A stretch of DNA of 12,378 bases, taken from the NCBI GenBank assembly GCA_023416335.1, contig JAEZHY010000284.1, positions 1 through 12,378 on the forward strand, written 5' to 3'. The translations under genes were made by a program, and so were the position numbers. The first letter of the stretch is position 1. Each line of letters starts with the position of its first letter. The stretch is from Pseudomonadota bacterium (GTDB lineage: Bacteria; Desulfobacterota; Syntrophobacteria; Syntrophobacterales; Syntrophobacteraceae). Under the pieces are notes generated by a model. It saw only the letters and a program-made list of their open reading frames with translations, ran no database searches and had not been told where the DNA came from. Positions 5,828 through 12,350 of the stretch are shown in pieces.

Positions 5828-5920
5828 GGCTTCATGATTGACGGCTCCGGAGCTGCGTCGGCCAAGGAGGGGCGGCATGGTCGGGAACCGTACCGCAACG
5901 AGGTTGTGTCATACCCTCTC

Positions 5921-5970
5921 TTCCTTTACTTCTCTTTTTCTTTTCTTCGCGCCTTCGCGGCTCCCTGTGC
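5921..5970 (-). repeat. Pyrimidine-rich dispersed repeat related to the ACGAAA repeat
   Basis: A T/C-rich run is followed by TTCGCGCCTTCGCGG. On the minus strand this reads as GCGAAGGCGCGAAGAAAAG, similar in pattern to CACGAAAGGCACGAAA at the window start. The similarity is loose and judged by eye. Confidence 0.3.
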
Positions 5971-6027
5971 AAAAATAGTCGCGGTGGTTTTATCGTCAAT
6001 GTTGTTGCTTTAAGGAAATACGCCGCT

Positions 6028-6053
6028 GGTTCCCAAGGTCCGCCTTGGGAACC
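6028..6053. repeat. Perfect 11-bp hairpin GGTTCCCAAGG
   Basis: The arms 6028-6038 and 6043-6053 are perfect reverse complements around TCCG. There is no T run. It is probably a dispersed palindromic repeat. It lies about 125 bp before the promoter of the anion transporter. Confidence 0.5.
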
Positions 6054-6153
6054 CCGCCCCGGCAGGCCGGATAGTATCCCGTCCGTGCTGTGCCGTCGGT
6101 TCACAAAGCATTTCGTTAACAAAGGGAACTTTTAAGAAACTTGTGCTTTTTGT

Positions 6154-6182
6154 TTGAATTCTCCCCTTTACCCTCCTATAGT
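6154..6182 (+). promoter_or_regulatory. Sigma70-type promoter of the anion transporter
   Basis: TTGAAT (6154-6159), a 17-nt spacer and TATAGT (6177-6182) give optimal spacing with 4 of 6 and 5 of 6 consensus matches. The predicted start is near 6189, leaving a leader of about 150 nt. The surrounding sequence is AT-rich compared with the flanks. Confidence 0.6.
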
Positions 6183-6184
6183 CG

Positions 6185-6200
6185 TAATCATTCATGATTA
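6185..6200. promoter_or_regulatory. Palindrome over the predicted transcription start
   Basis: TAATCAT (6185-6191), TC, ATGATTA (6194-6200) is a perfect 16-bp palindrome directly after the -10 box, so it overlaps the predicted +1. This is the usual place for a repressor operator. The repressor is unknown. Confidence 0.4.
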
Positions 6201-6341
6201 ATACTTTTGGAACTATTGCTTTTAAGGCCATCCTTCCTGAAAAGGACTTTTAGAGAAAGGGGGATTCCGAGGACCTCCGGCCCAACAAGTCGTGTTGACT
6301 GTCCCGAGGTTCTGCGTCCACACATCTGAAAAGGAGCCAAG

Positions 6342-7856
6342 ATGCCCAGCAACACCCTGTCGCCTGCAGTCTCTTCTTCGCCCTCATTTGCTCAGCGCTT
6401 CGGACTCATTTTCGCTTTCCTCGTACTGCTCGCACTCATTCTGATACCGGCACCCCAGGGACTTTCAACGGCAGGCTGGCGCATGATCGCGGTCCTGATC
6501 TTCTCCGTAATCGTCTGGATGTCGGAGGCCATGACTTATCCCGTGAGCGCGGCCGTCATAGTCTCACTCATGGCCTTTCTGCTCGGCCTTTCTCCCGATC
6601 CGACCAACACGAAGATCGCCATGATGGGTACCTCCAAAGGGCTGACGATGGCCCTGGGGGGCTTCAGCAACACGGCTTTCGCCCTGGTGGCGGGCGCCCT
6701 GTTCATTGCCGCGGCAATGATGAAAACGGGATTGGACAAACGGATCGCCCTTTTCGTTCTTTCGAAAATAGGCACGACCGCCAACAGGATCGTTGCGGGA
6801 GTCATCATCGTCGGTTTTGTCCTCAGCTTTTTCGTGCCGAGCACGACCGCCCGGGTCTCATGCCTCGTGCCGATCGTGATGGGTATCATCATTGCCCTCG
6901 GGATCGATAAAAAAAGCCGCTTCGCAGCGGTCATGATGATCGCCACGGCACAGGCGGACAGCATCTGGAACGTCGGCATCAAAACGGCGGCGGCCCAGAA
7001 CATGATCGCAGTCGGATTCATAAAGAGCCAGCTTGGCGTGGACGTTTCATGGCTGCACTGGTTCATCTGCGCGGCGCCTTTTGCCGCTATAATGTCGGTG
7101 GTCCTCTACTATGTTCTCATCAAGGTCATGCCGCCGGAACAAAGCGAGGTGACCCACGGGCCGTCCGTTGTGCGAAAAGCTCTTGCAGACCTGGGTCCGA
7201 TGAAGCCCGAAGAAAAACGGCTCCTTATACTCTCTGTGATCCTGCTGGCTTTCTGGTCCACCGAGGGATCGGTGTTCGGAGTCAAAATTCACCCCTTCGA
7301 TACGGCGTCGACGACCATCGCTGCAATCAGCATCATGCTTCTGCCTGGTATTGGCGTGATGAACTGGAAAGAAGCCCAGGCAAATATTCCCTGGGGCACG
7401 GTTGTGCTCTTCGGGCTCGGCATAAGCCTCGGTTCCGCATTACTCTCGACCCAGGCGGTATCCTGGATAGCCAAAATGGTGGTTGCGACGTTCGGCCTGG
7501 AACACCTTGGCTCCGTCGTCATCATCGCAGTCCTGGCCATGTTCCTGATCATCATCCACCTTGGATTTGCGAGCGCCACGGCCCTTGCTGCGGCCATGAT
7601 CCCGATCGTCATCTCAACGCTTCAAAGCGTCAAGACACCGGGAATCAACGTGGTCGGCATGACGATGATCTGCCAGTGGGTTGTAAGCTTCGGTTTCATT
7701 CTACCGGTCAATGCGCCTCAAAATATGGTAGCATATGGGACGGACACTTTTGAGGTGAAGGATTTCATCCGAACCGGCATTCCGATCACGATAGCGGCAT
7801 ATCTCGTGATCCTTCTTCTGTCCGCCACTTACTGGAAGTGGATGGGTTTGACATAA
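6342..7856 (+). CDS. DASS/SLC13-family anion (dicarboxylate-type) transporter
   Basis: This 504-residue inner-membrane protein has about a dozen hydrophobic segments across its length and a short hydrophilic loop near residues 262-290. It matches the divalent anion:sodium symporter family (CitT, TtdT, INDY). The two substrate/sodium-site regions are recognisable: VPSTTAR (about 165-171), where the usual Ser-Asn-Thr reads Ser167-Thr168-Thr169, and LPVNAPQNM (454-462). Family members carry succinate, citrate, tartrate, other di- and tricarboxylates or sulfate. The substrate here cannot be read from sequence, though a C4-dicarboxylate would suit a fumarate- or propionate-metabolising anaerobe. 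AAGGAG is 5 nt before the ATG. It appears to be its own transcription unit with a promoter at 6154-6182. Confidence 0.88.
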   Translation: MPSNTLSPAVSSSPSFAQRFGLIFAFLVLLALILIPAPQGLSTAGWRMIAVLIFSVIVWMSEAMTYPVSAAVIVSLMAFLLGLSPDPTNTKIAMMGTSKGLTMALGGFSNTAFALVAGALFIAAAMMKTGLDKRIALFVLSKIGTTANRIVAGVIIVGFVLSFFVPSTTARVSCLVPIVMGIIIALGIDKKSRFAAVMMIATAQADSIWNVGIKTAAAQNMIAVGFIKSQLGVDVSWLHWFICAAPFAAIMSVVLYYVLIKVMPPEQSEVTHGPSVVRKALADLGPMKPEEKRLLILSVILLAFWSTEGSVFGVKIHPFDTASTTIAAISIMLLPGIGVMNWKEAQANIPWGTVVLFGLGISLGSALLSTQAVSWIAKMVVATFGLEHLGSVVIIAVLAMFLIIIHLGFASATALAAAMIPIVISTLQSVKTPGINVVGMTMICQWVVSFGFILPVNAPQNMVAYGTDTFEVKDFIRTGIPITIAAYLVILLLSATYWKWMGLT

Positions 7857-7887
7857 AGAATTATCAGGACCATATCCCGATGGGCGA

Positions 7888-7921
7888 ACGATGGGCACGA
7901 TGAAGCCTGTGCCCACCCTAC
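7888..7921 (-). repeat. GTAGGGTGGGC palindromic repeat, minus orientation
   Basis: TGGGCAC (7892-7898) and GTGCCCA (7909-7915) form a 7-bp stem. On the minus strand it starts GTAGGGTGGGCACAG, identical over that stretch to the copy at 3431. It lies 31 bp after the transporter stop and no T run follows. Confidence 0.55.
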
Positions 7922-7932
7922 CCGGATGGATT

Positions 7933-7949
7933 GACACAAAGAGATCGAG
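7933..7949 (+). repeat. 17-bp direct repeat, left copy
   Basis: GACACAAAGAGATCGAG is repeated exactly at 8116-8132. The pair brackets 166 bp made mostly of palindromic repeats (7950-8115). Confidence 0.65.
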
Positions 7950-7977
7950 AACGACGGGACGCAATCCGTATCGAACC

Positions 7978-8008
7978 GTAGGGTGGGCTAAGCGGAGCGC
8001 AGCCCACC
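7978..8008 (+). repeat. GTAGGGTGGGC palindromic repeat, intact form
   Basis: GGTGGGCT (7982-7989) pairs perfectly with AGCCCACC (8001-8008). The inner loop holds GCGGAGCG, the same core that is split by the mini-element at 80-138. It therefore serves as the empty-site reference. Confidence 0.6.
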
Positions 8009-8020
8009 TTCTCTGTGGAC

Positions 8021-8110
8021 CGGCACGGTTGGCAATCCGTGTTGCGGCCGGTCTCCTGACCGTGCCGCTCCAATATACGCGAAGATGGTGCGGTCAGGAG
8101 ACCGCACCAT
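8021..8110. repeat. Cluster of CGGTC/GACCG palindromes before the gamma-glutamyltransferase gene
   Basis: Outer stem CGGCACGGT (8021-8029) pairs with ACCGTGCCG (8059-8067). Inside it CGGTC-TCCT-GACCG (8049-8062) is the reverse complement of CGGTC-AGGA-GACCG (8091-8104). The latter is the top of a perfect 11-bp hairpin, ATGGTGCGGTC (8085-8095) with 8100-8110. The arrangement resembles paired REP units. The second hairpin ends 28 bp before the start codon. Confidence 0.55.
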
Positions 8111-8115
8111 AACGA

Positions 8116-8132
8116 GACACAAAGAGATCGAG
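8116..8132 (+). repeat. 17-bp direct repeat, right copy, carrying the ribosome binding site
   Basis: It is an exact copy of 7933-7949. Its last three bases plus the next G form GAGG (8130-8133), 5 nt before the ATG at 8139. This supports that ATG as the start rather than the upstream GTG/ATG frame through the hairpin at 8085. Confidence 0.65.
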
Positions 8133-8138
8133 GTGTTC

Positions 8139-9746
8139 ATGAACTTCGACCCGCTCTATTATCCGTATCCGTCCCGGCGCAGCACGGTATTCGCCGCAAG
8201 GGGAATGGTCGCGACGTCCCAGCCGCTGGCGGCCCAGGCCGGCCTGGAGGTCCTGAAAAAGGGCGGCAATGCAATCGATGCCGCGGTCGCCACGGCAACG
8301 TGCCTGACGGTTGTCGAACCGACTTCCAACGGCATCGGCGGCGACGCCTTCGCTCTGGTCTGGACCGGGGGCAAACTCCACGGGATAAATTCCAGCGGCC
8401 CGGCCCCTCGGAGCATATCGCTTCAAGCCCTGGCAAATGCCGGCCACCAAAATATGCCCGAATACGGCGTTTGCCCGGTGACCGTACCCGGAGCGCCCGC
8501 GGGCTGGGCTGAACTTGCGCGGCGGTTCGGCAGGCTCCCGCTGACCGTGAGCATGGGTCCGGCTATAGAGTATGCCGAGCGGGGCTTTCCGGTTTCTCCC
8601 GTTGTCGCCGACCGCTGGGAGGCGGCATTAAGGATCTACAACACCCAGCAGGGAGACGAGTTCAGTCACTGGTTCGAAACCTTTGCACCGCGAGGGCGCG
8701 CGCCCTTTGCCGGCGAAATCTGGCGTCTGCCGGACCAGGCCGCTTCGCTTTCAGCAATTGCAGAAACAAATGCAGAGACCTTCTACTACGGTCCCCTGGC
8801 AGAAAGGATCGATGCCTTTTTCCGCCGCTACTCAGGCTACCTGACCGCGGACGACCTGGCCTCTTTCAGGCCGGAATGGGTCGAACCCGTCAAGATCAAC
8901 TATCACGGGTACGATGTCTGGGAAATCCCGCCAAACGGTCACGGCATCGTCGCCCTCATGGCACTCAATATCCTGAACGGCTTCGAGTTCCATGAAAGAG
9001 ACTCCGCCGAGACATTCCATCGACAGATAGAAGCGGTCAAACTTGCTTTTGCCGACGGACTCAAATACGTCGCCGATATCCGCAGGATGAAGGTCAGGCC
9101 GGAGGACCTTCTTTCCGAATCCTATGCCGCCGAGAGACGAAAACTCATCGGGGACCGGGCGCTCGATCCCGTTCCGGGCAAGCCGCATGCCGGGGGGACC
9201 GTCTATCTTGCGACGGCCGATGGCGAAGGGAACATGGTTTCCTATATTCAGAGCAACTATGAAGGGTTCGGGTCAGGAATGGTCGTACCGGGCACCGGCA
9301 TCGCGCTGCACAACAGGGGATTTTGCTTCTCGTGGGACCCGGCGCACGACAACTGCCTGGAGCCCGGTATGAAGCCCTATCACACGATCATCCCGGGTTT
9401 TCTGACAAAGGACGGGGAACCGGTCGGACCTTTCGGCGTAATGGGCGGCTTCATCCAGCCGCAGGGCCACGTTATGGTGATCTCCAATACGGTTGATTTT
9501 CACCTCAACCCGCAGGCGGCACTCGATGCCCCGCGCTTCAGGTGGAGGCAGGGTAAAATCGTGGACCTCGAAGCGAATTTTCCCGCGCATGTTGCTGAAG
9601 CCCTGCTGCGCAGGGGACATGATGTAAGGTACGGCGCCGTGGGCGATCGCGAATTCGGCCGAGGACAGATAATCCGGCGCGACAGGAACGGCGTTCTCGC
9701 CGGAGGAAGCGAGCCCAGGGCCGACGGCCAGGTAGCGGCATGGTAA
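8139..9746 (+). CDS. Gamma-glutamyltransferase family protein, no signal peptide
   Basis: This 535-residue Ntn-hydrolase precursor is self-cleaved into two subunits. The N-terminal part has the family signature (about 19-74: ARGMVATSQPLAAQAG, KKGGNAIDAAVA, EPTSNGIGGDAF). The predicted cleavage and catalytic nucleophile is Thr354 in GGTVYLATADGEGN, which would give subunits of about 353 and 182 residues. The later glycine-rich MGGFIQPQGH and the ending DGQVAAW also fit. There is no export signal, so it is probably cytoplasmic, unlike periplasmic Ggt of Escherichia coli. It hydrolyses or transfers gamma-glutamyl groups from glutathione-like or other gamma-glutamyl compounds; the true substrate is unknown. 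The frame stays open 54 bp upstream, but GAGG before 8139 fixes the start. It lies 100 bp ahead of glnA. Confidence 0.88.
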   Translation: MNFDPLYYPYPSRRSTVFAARGMVATSQPLAAQAGLEVLKKGGNAIDAAVATATCLTVVEPTSNGIGGDAFALVWTGGKLHGINSSGPAPRSISLQALANAGHQNMPEYGVCPVTVPGAPAGWAELARRFGRLPLTVSMGPAIEYAERGFPVSPVVADRWEAALRIYNTQQGDEFSHWFETFAPRGRAPFAGEIWRLPDQAASLSAIAETNAETFYYGPLAERIDAFFRRYSGYLTADDLASFRPEWVEPVKINYHGYDVWEIPPNGHGIVALMALNILNGFEFHERDSAETFHRQIEAVKLAFADGLKYVADIRRMKVRPEDLLSESYAAERRKLIGDRALDPVPGKPHAGGTVYLATADGEGNMVSYIQSNYEGFGSGMVVPGTGIALHNRGFCFSWDPAHDNCLEPGMKPYHTIIPGFLTKDGEPVGPFGVMGGFIQPQGHVMVISNTVDFHLNPQAALDAPRFRWRQGKIVDLEANFPAHVAEALLRRGHDVRYGAVGDREFGRGQIIRRDRNGVLAGGSEPRADGQVAAW

Positions 9747-9752
9747 GCCGTT

Positions 9753-9765
9753 GAAGATTATCTTC
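9753..9765. promoter_or_regulatory. Short palindrome in the gamma-glutamyltransferase to glnA gap
   Basis: GAAGAT, T, ATCTTC is a perfect 13-bp palindrome 6 bp after the upstream stop codon. No promoter with good spacing is visible in the 100-bp gap and no T-rich terminator follows, so read-through into glnA is plausible. Operator function is only a possibility. Confidence 0.25.
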
Positions 9766-9846
9766 TGAAATCAGACAAACTATCGCCGGAATCCGGTCTA
9801 TTTCAGCTCCACCGGTTCCCGGCTTCACCCCACCCGGAGGAATACG

Positions 9847-11178
9847 ATGATTTGCTGCCAAACGCCCGAAGACGTTCTGAAAATAGTAGCTGAAAACGAA
9901 GTCTCCTTTATCCAGTTCTGGTTCACCGACGTCCTGGGACAGCTCAAGAGTTTCGCGGTGACCCCCGATGAACTCTCTCTTGCCTTCAGCGAGGGGATGG
10001 GTTTCGACGGTTCGTCCATCGAAGGGTTCGCGCGCATCGAAGAAAGCGACATGGTAGCCATCCCGGATCCCACGACTTTTCAGCTCCTGCCCTGGAGACC
10101 CCAGGAAAAACCCGCTGCAAGGATGTTCTGCGACATACTCAACCCGGACGGAACGCCTTACGACGGCGACCCGCGTTATGTGCTCAAGCGCATTCTGAAG
10201 AAGGCCGGCGATCAGGGCTACACTTTCTACACGGGCCCGGAACTTGAGTACTTCTACTTCAAATCCGATGCCGCGCCCGAAATCATAGACCGCGGCAGCT
10301 ATTTTGACGTGACCCCGCTCGACCGGGGAAACGACCTCAGGCGCCAGACGATATTCGCTCTGCAGCAGATGGGCATCGCGGTGGAATACAGCCACCACGA
10401 GGTGGCCCCGAGCCAGCATGAAATCGATCTCAGGTATGACGAAGCCCTTCGCATGGCCGACAAGACCCAGACATACCGCATAGCGGTGCGAGAAATAGCC
10501 CGCCAGAACGGGGTCTACGCTACTTTTATGCCCAAGCCGCTCTTCGGTGAAAACGGAAGCGGCATGCATACGCATCAGTCTCTTTTCAGAGGCGACAAGA
10601 ACCTTTTCTTCGACGCGCAGGACCCCATTCACCTCTCGCAGGAAGCGAAATGGTATATTGCCGGAATCCTTCACCACGCCCGCGAAATTACCGCTGTGAA
10701 CAACCAGTGGGTAAATTCCTACAAACGCCTGGTACCCGGCTACGAAGCTCCGGTTTACATATCCTGGGCCCGCCGCAACCGTTCGACCATGGTACGGGTC
10801 CCGATGTACAAGCCCGGCAAAGAGAAGGCGACACGTATCGAACTCCGCTCGCCCGACCCGGCCTGTAATCCCTATCTCGCCTTTGCCGTAATGCTTGCGG
10901 CGGGCCTGAGCGGTATCCGGAACCGATACACGCTTCCCGACTCTATAGAAGAAGATATTTTCCATATGTCCGAGTCTGAAAGGGAAAACCGCGGAATTCT
11001 GTCCCTCCCGGGGAGTCTGTTCGAAGCCATAGGCGAGTGCGAAAGGAGCACACTCGTCCGCGAGACTCTCGGGGATCACATTTTCCACAAGTTCATCGAA
11101 AACAAGAAAATCGAGTGGGATAAGTACAGGATCCAGGTCAACACTTACGAAATCGAACGCTACCTTCCCATGTTCTGA
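9847..11178 (+). CDS. glnA: Glutamine synthetase, type I-alpha
   Basis: This 443-residue enzyme makes glutamine from glutamate, ammonium and ATP. The beta-grasp N-terminal domain (about 15-100) contains FTDVLGQLKSF and GFDGSSIEGF. The catalytic domain has GPELEYF, EVAPSQHEID, NGSGMHTHQSL, KRLVPGYEAP and RIELRSPDP. Length and the ending LPGSLFEAI match the alpha subclass of Bacillus and archaea (444 residues in Bacillus subtilis). Arg63 corresponds to the feedback-inhibition Arg62 of Bacillus GS. The NLYDLP adenylylation loop of the beta subclass is absent, so control by adenylylation is unlikely. GGAGG lies 6 nt before the ATG. A gamma-glutamylamine ligase of the same fold cannot be fully excluded, but the motifs favour true GS. 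Confidence 0.93.
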   Translation: MICCQTPEDVLKIVAENEVSFIQFWFTDVLGQLKSFAVTPDELSLAFSEGMGFDGSSIEGFARIEESDMVAIPDPTTFQLLPWRPQEKPAARMFCDILNPDGTPYDGDPRYVLKRILKKAGDQGYTFYTGPELEYFYFKSDAAPEIIDRGSYFDVTPLDRGNDLRRQTIFALQQMGIAVEYSHHEVAPSQHEIDLRYDEALRMADKTQTYRIAVREIARQNGVYATFMPKPLFGENGSGMHTHQSLFRGDKNLFFDAQDPIHLSQEAKWYIAGILHHAREITAVNNQWVNSYKRLVPGYEAPVYISWARRNRSTMVRVPMYKPGKEKATRIELRSPDPACNPYLAFAVMLAAGLSGIRNRYTLPDSIEEDIFHMSESERENRGILSLPGSLFEAIGECERSTLVRETLGDHIFHKFIENKKIEWDKYRIQVNTYEIERYLPMF

Positions 11179-11231
11179 CGACCGTTGATGACAAATTCGG
11201 AGCATCTCTTTCGCACAACAAGGAGGGAGGA

Positions 11232-11828
11232 ATGGAAAGCAGGGTTGTCTTTTTCGACAACAGAAAGCCGGAGAATACGGACACCACCTTCCGACTCGTC
11301 AAGGAGAGACTTAGCGGATCGAAGAGAATCAAAAAACTTGTCATAGCTTCCACGACAGGCGCCACGGCATTGAAGGCCCTGGAGTTTTTCCAGGACACAG
11401 GCGTAAAGCTGGTCGTGGTATCGCATCAATTCGATTTTCGCAGAAAAGTGCATCCCTTTCCTCCCGAACTGGCTCGCAAGTTGAGGGATGCCGGCCACGA
11501 AGTCTATTACGGCACCATGCTTTTCCACACGGACAGCCTTTATGAAAACAAGGCGCCGACTCTTATGGCCAACCTGCTACGCTGTTTCAGCCAGGGGGTG
11601 AAAGTCTGTTTCGAGATCGTCCTCATGGTTACGGACGCCGGGCTCGTCGCAAGCGGAGAAAAAGTGATAGCCATAGCAGGAACGGTGCGGGGAGCGGACA
11701 CGGCAATGGTCATGCAGGCGGCGTCCACACAGCACCTCAAACACCTTCGGGTCCAGGAAATCCTGTGCAAGCCGCTGAACCCGTTGAATATCGAGGAGGT
11801 GTACGAACAGGAAGCCGGGACGGAGTAG
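11232..11828 (+). CDS. Stand-alone pyruvate kinase C-terminal (alpha/beta) domain protein
   Basis: A 198-residue protein without signal peptide or membrane segment. It resembles the C-terminal allosteric domain of pyruvate kinase (PK_C fold) without the catalytic barrel. Visible features are IASTTGATALKALEFF (about 39-54), a Rossmann-like strand VKLVVVSHQF (58-67) and the GEKVIAIAGTVRGAD segment (142-156), which matches the second half of the domain. Similar single-domain proteins are known in archaea and Desulfobacterota, including the structurally solved Archaeoglobus AF0103; their role is unknown. A strong AAGGAGG (11220-11226) lies 5 nt before the ATG. It follows glnA by 53 bp on the same strand and is probably co-transcribed, so a ligand-sensing or regulatory role is possible but unproven. 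Confidence 0.82.
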   Translation: MESRVVFFDNRKPENTDTTFRLVKERLSGSKRIKKLVIASTTGATALKALEFFQDTGVKLVVVSHQFDFRRKVHPFPPELARKLRDAGHEVYYGTMLFHTDSLYENKAPTLMANLLRCFSQGVKVCFEIVLMVTDAGLVASGEKVIAIAGTVRGADTAMVMQAASTQHLKHLRVQEILCKPLNPLNIEEVYEQEAGTE

Positions 11829-11865
11829 AACCGGGGAGACCAAATACTTAAAGACAAAAGCTTTG

Positions 11866-11901
11866 AACCACGAAATTCACTAAAATTACGAAAGAAAACA
11901 A
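11866..11901 (+). repeat. Dispersed A-rich ACGAAA-type repeat, copy B
   Basis: It matches 6-41 at 32 of 36 positions, same orientation. It lies 37 bp after the stop of the pyruvate-kinase-domain gene. The sequence between here and the hairpin at 11979 has a minor GCCGTA/TACGGC pair (11910-11915, 11931-11936) and no gene. Confidence 0.6.
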
Positions 11902-11978
11902 TAGCATAGGCCGTATGCGACTTAAGAGCCTACGGCACCGCCCCCCATTGAGAGACGGACACCAACCGGAACAGGGCC

Positions 11979-12019
11979 GTAGGATGGGTGGGAGCGGAGC
12001 GGGAACCCATCGTTTTTTA
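11979..12019 (+). terminator. GTAGGATGGGT repeat that can act as terminator
   Basis: GATGGGT (11983-11989) pairs with ACCCATC (12005-12011) around a 15-nt loop containing GCGGAGCG. A G and then six T (12013-12018) follow directly. It is a member of the dispersed palindromic family and the first terminator-like structure after the glnA-side gene group, 150 bp past the last stop. Repeat identity is firm; terminator activity is inferred. Confidence 0.45.
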
Positions 12020-12153
12020 GGGTTCGTTCCGCTCTCAGCCGCCGGGAAGCCCAAGGACTGTCGAATACGACTTTTTTCCGTATGGCGACTTTCCCGTGTT
12101 TCCAAGCACCGACTTATGCCTCTGCGGTCAATCATTCCGGGGCGTTCCGAAAA

Positions 12154-12177
12154 GCGATGGGTTGTCACCCATCCTAC
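12154..12177 (-). repeat. GTAGGATGGGT palindromic repeat, short-loop copy
   Basis: GATGGGT (12156-12162), TGTC, ACCCATC (12167-12173) is a perfect 7-bp stem with a 4-nt loop. On the minus strand it starts GTAGGATGGGT, so it is oriented opposite to the copy at 11979. Confidence 0.55.
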
Positions 12178-12229
12178 ACCTCAAAATCATTGCGGCAGCC
12201 TCGAATGACTTGCAAAGCCCGGCTTCGTC

Positions 12230-12272
12230 ATTCCGGCCCTTGTCTTCGATCAGGACAAGCTCACTCCGGAAT
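12230..12272. repeat. CATTCCGG-type dispersed palindrome
   Basis: The outer arms ATTCCGG (12230-12236) and CCGGAAT (12266-12272) enclose an inner stem CTTGTC (12239-12244) and GACAAG (12254-12259). This has the form of the common dispersed repeat that reads GTCATTCCGG and GGAATCCAG. No gene is visible. Confidence 0.5.
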
Positions 12273-12323
12273 CCAGGCTTCCAGGGCGGATTAATTGTGA
12301 ATTCAAGACCTTAAAAACTCTGG

Positions 12324-12350
12324 ATCCCGGCTCAAAAGCACTGCCGGGAT
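12324..12350. repeat. ATCCCGGC hairpin, related dispersed repeat
   Basis: ATCCCGGC (12324-12331) and GCCGGGAT (12343-12350) form a perfect 8-bp stem with an 11-nt loop. CTGGATCCCGG before it and GGGATGACGGG after it mirror the element at 12230-12272 in inverted orientation. It continues towards the window edge. Confidence 0.5.

Noticed and set aside
5753..6013. 86-codon open frame after the nrfA terminator
   Set aside because: It starts inside the terminator stem and runs through palindromes and a pyrimidine-rich repeat, with no ribosome binding site.
6208..6220. Possible sigma54 promoter (TTGGAAC then TTGCT)
   Set aside because: The distance between GG and GC is 7 nt, not the 10 required for -24/-12 elements.
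8085..8138. Earlier start for the gamma-glutamyltransferase within the hairpin at 8085-8110
   Set aside because: The first codons would lie inside a perfect hairpin of a dispersed repeat. GAGG before 8139 is a better initiation site and the family homology begins after it.
9538..11205. 555-codon open frame on the minus strand opposite glnA and the end of the transferase gene
   Set aside because: It overlaps two well-supported genes fully in antisense. Long antisense frames are expected in GC-rich coding DNA, and no family features are present.
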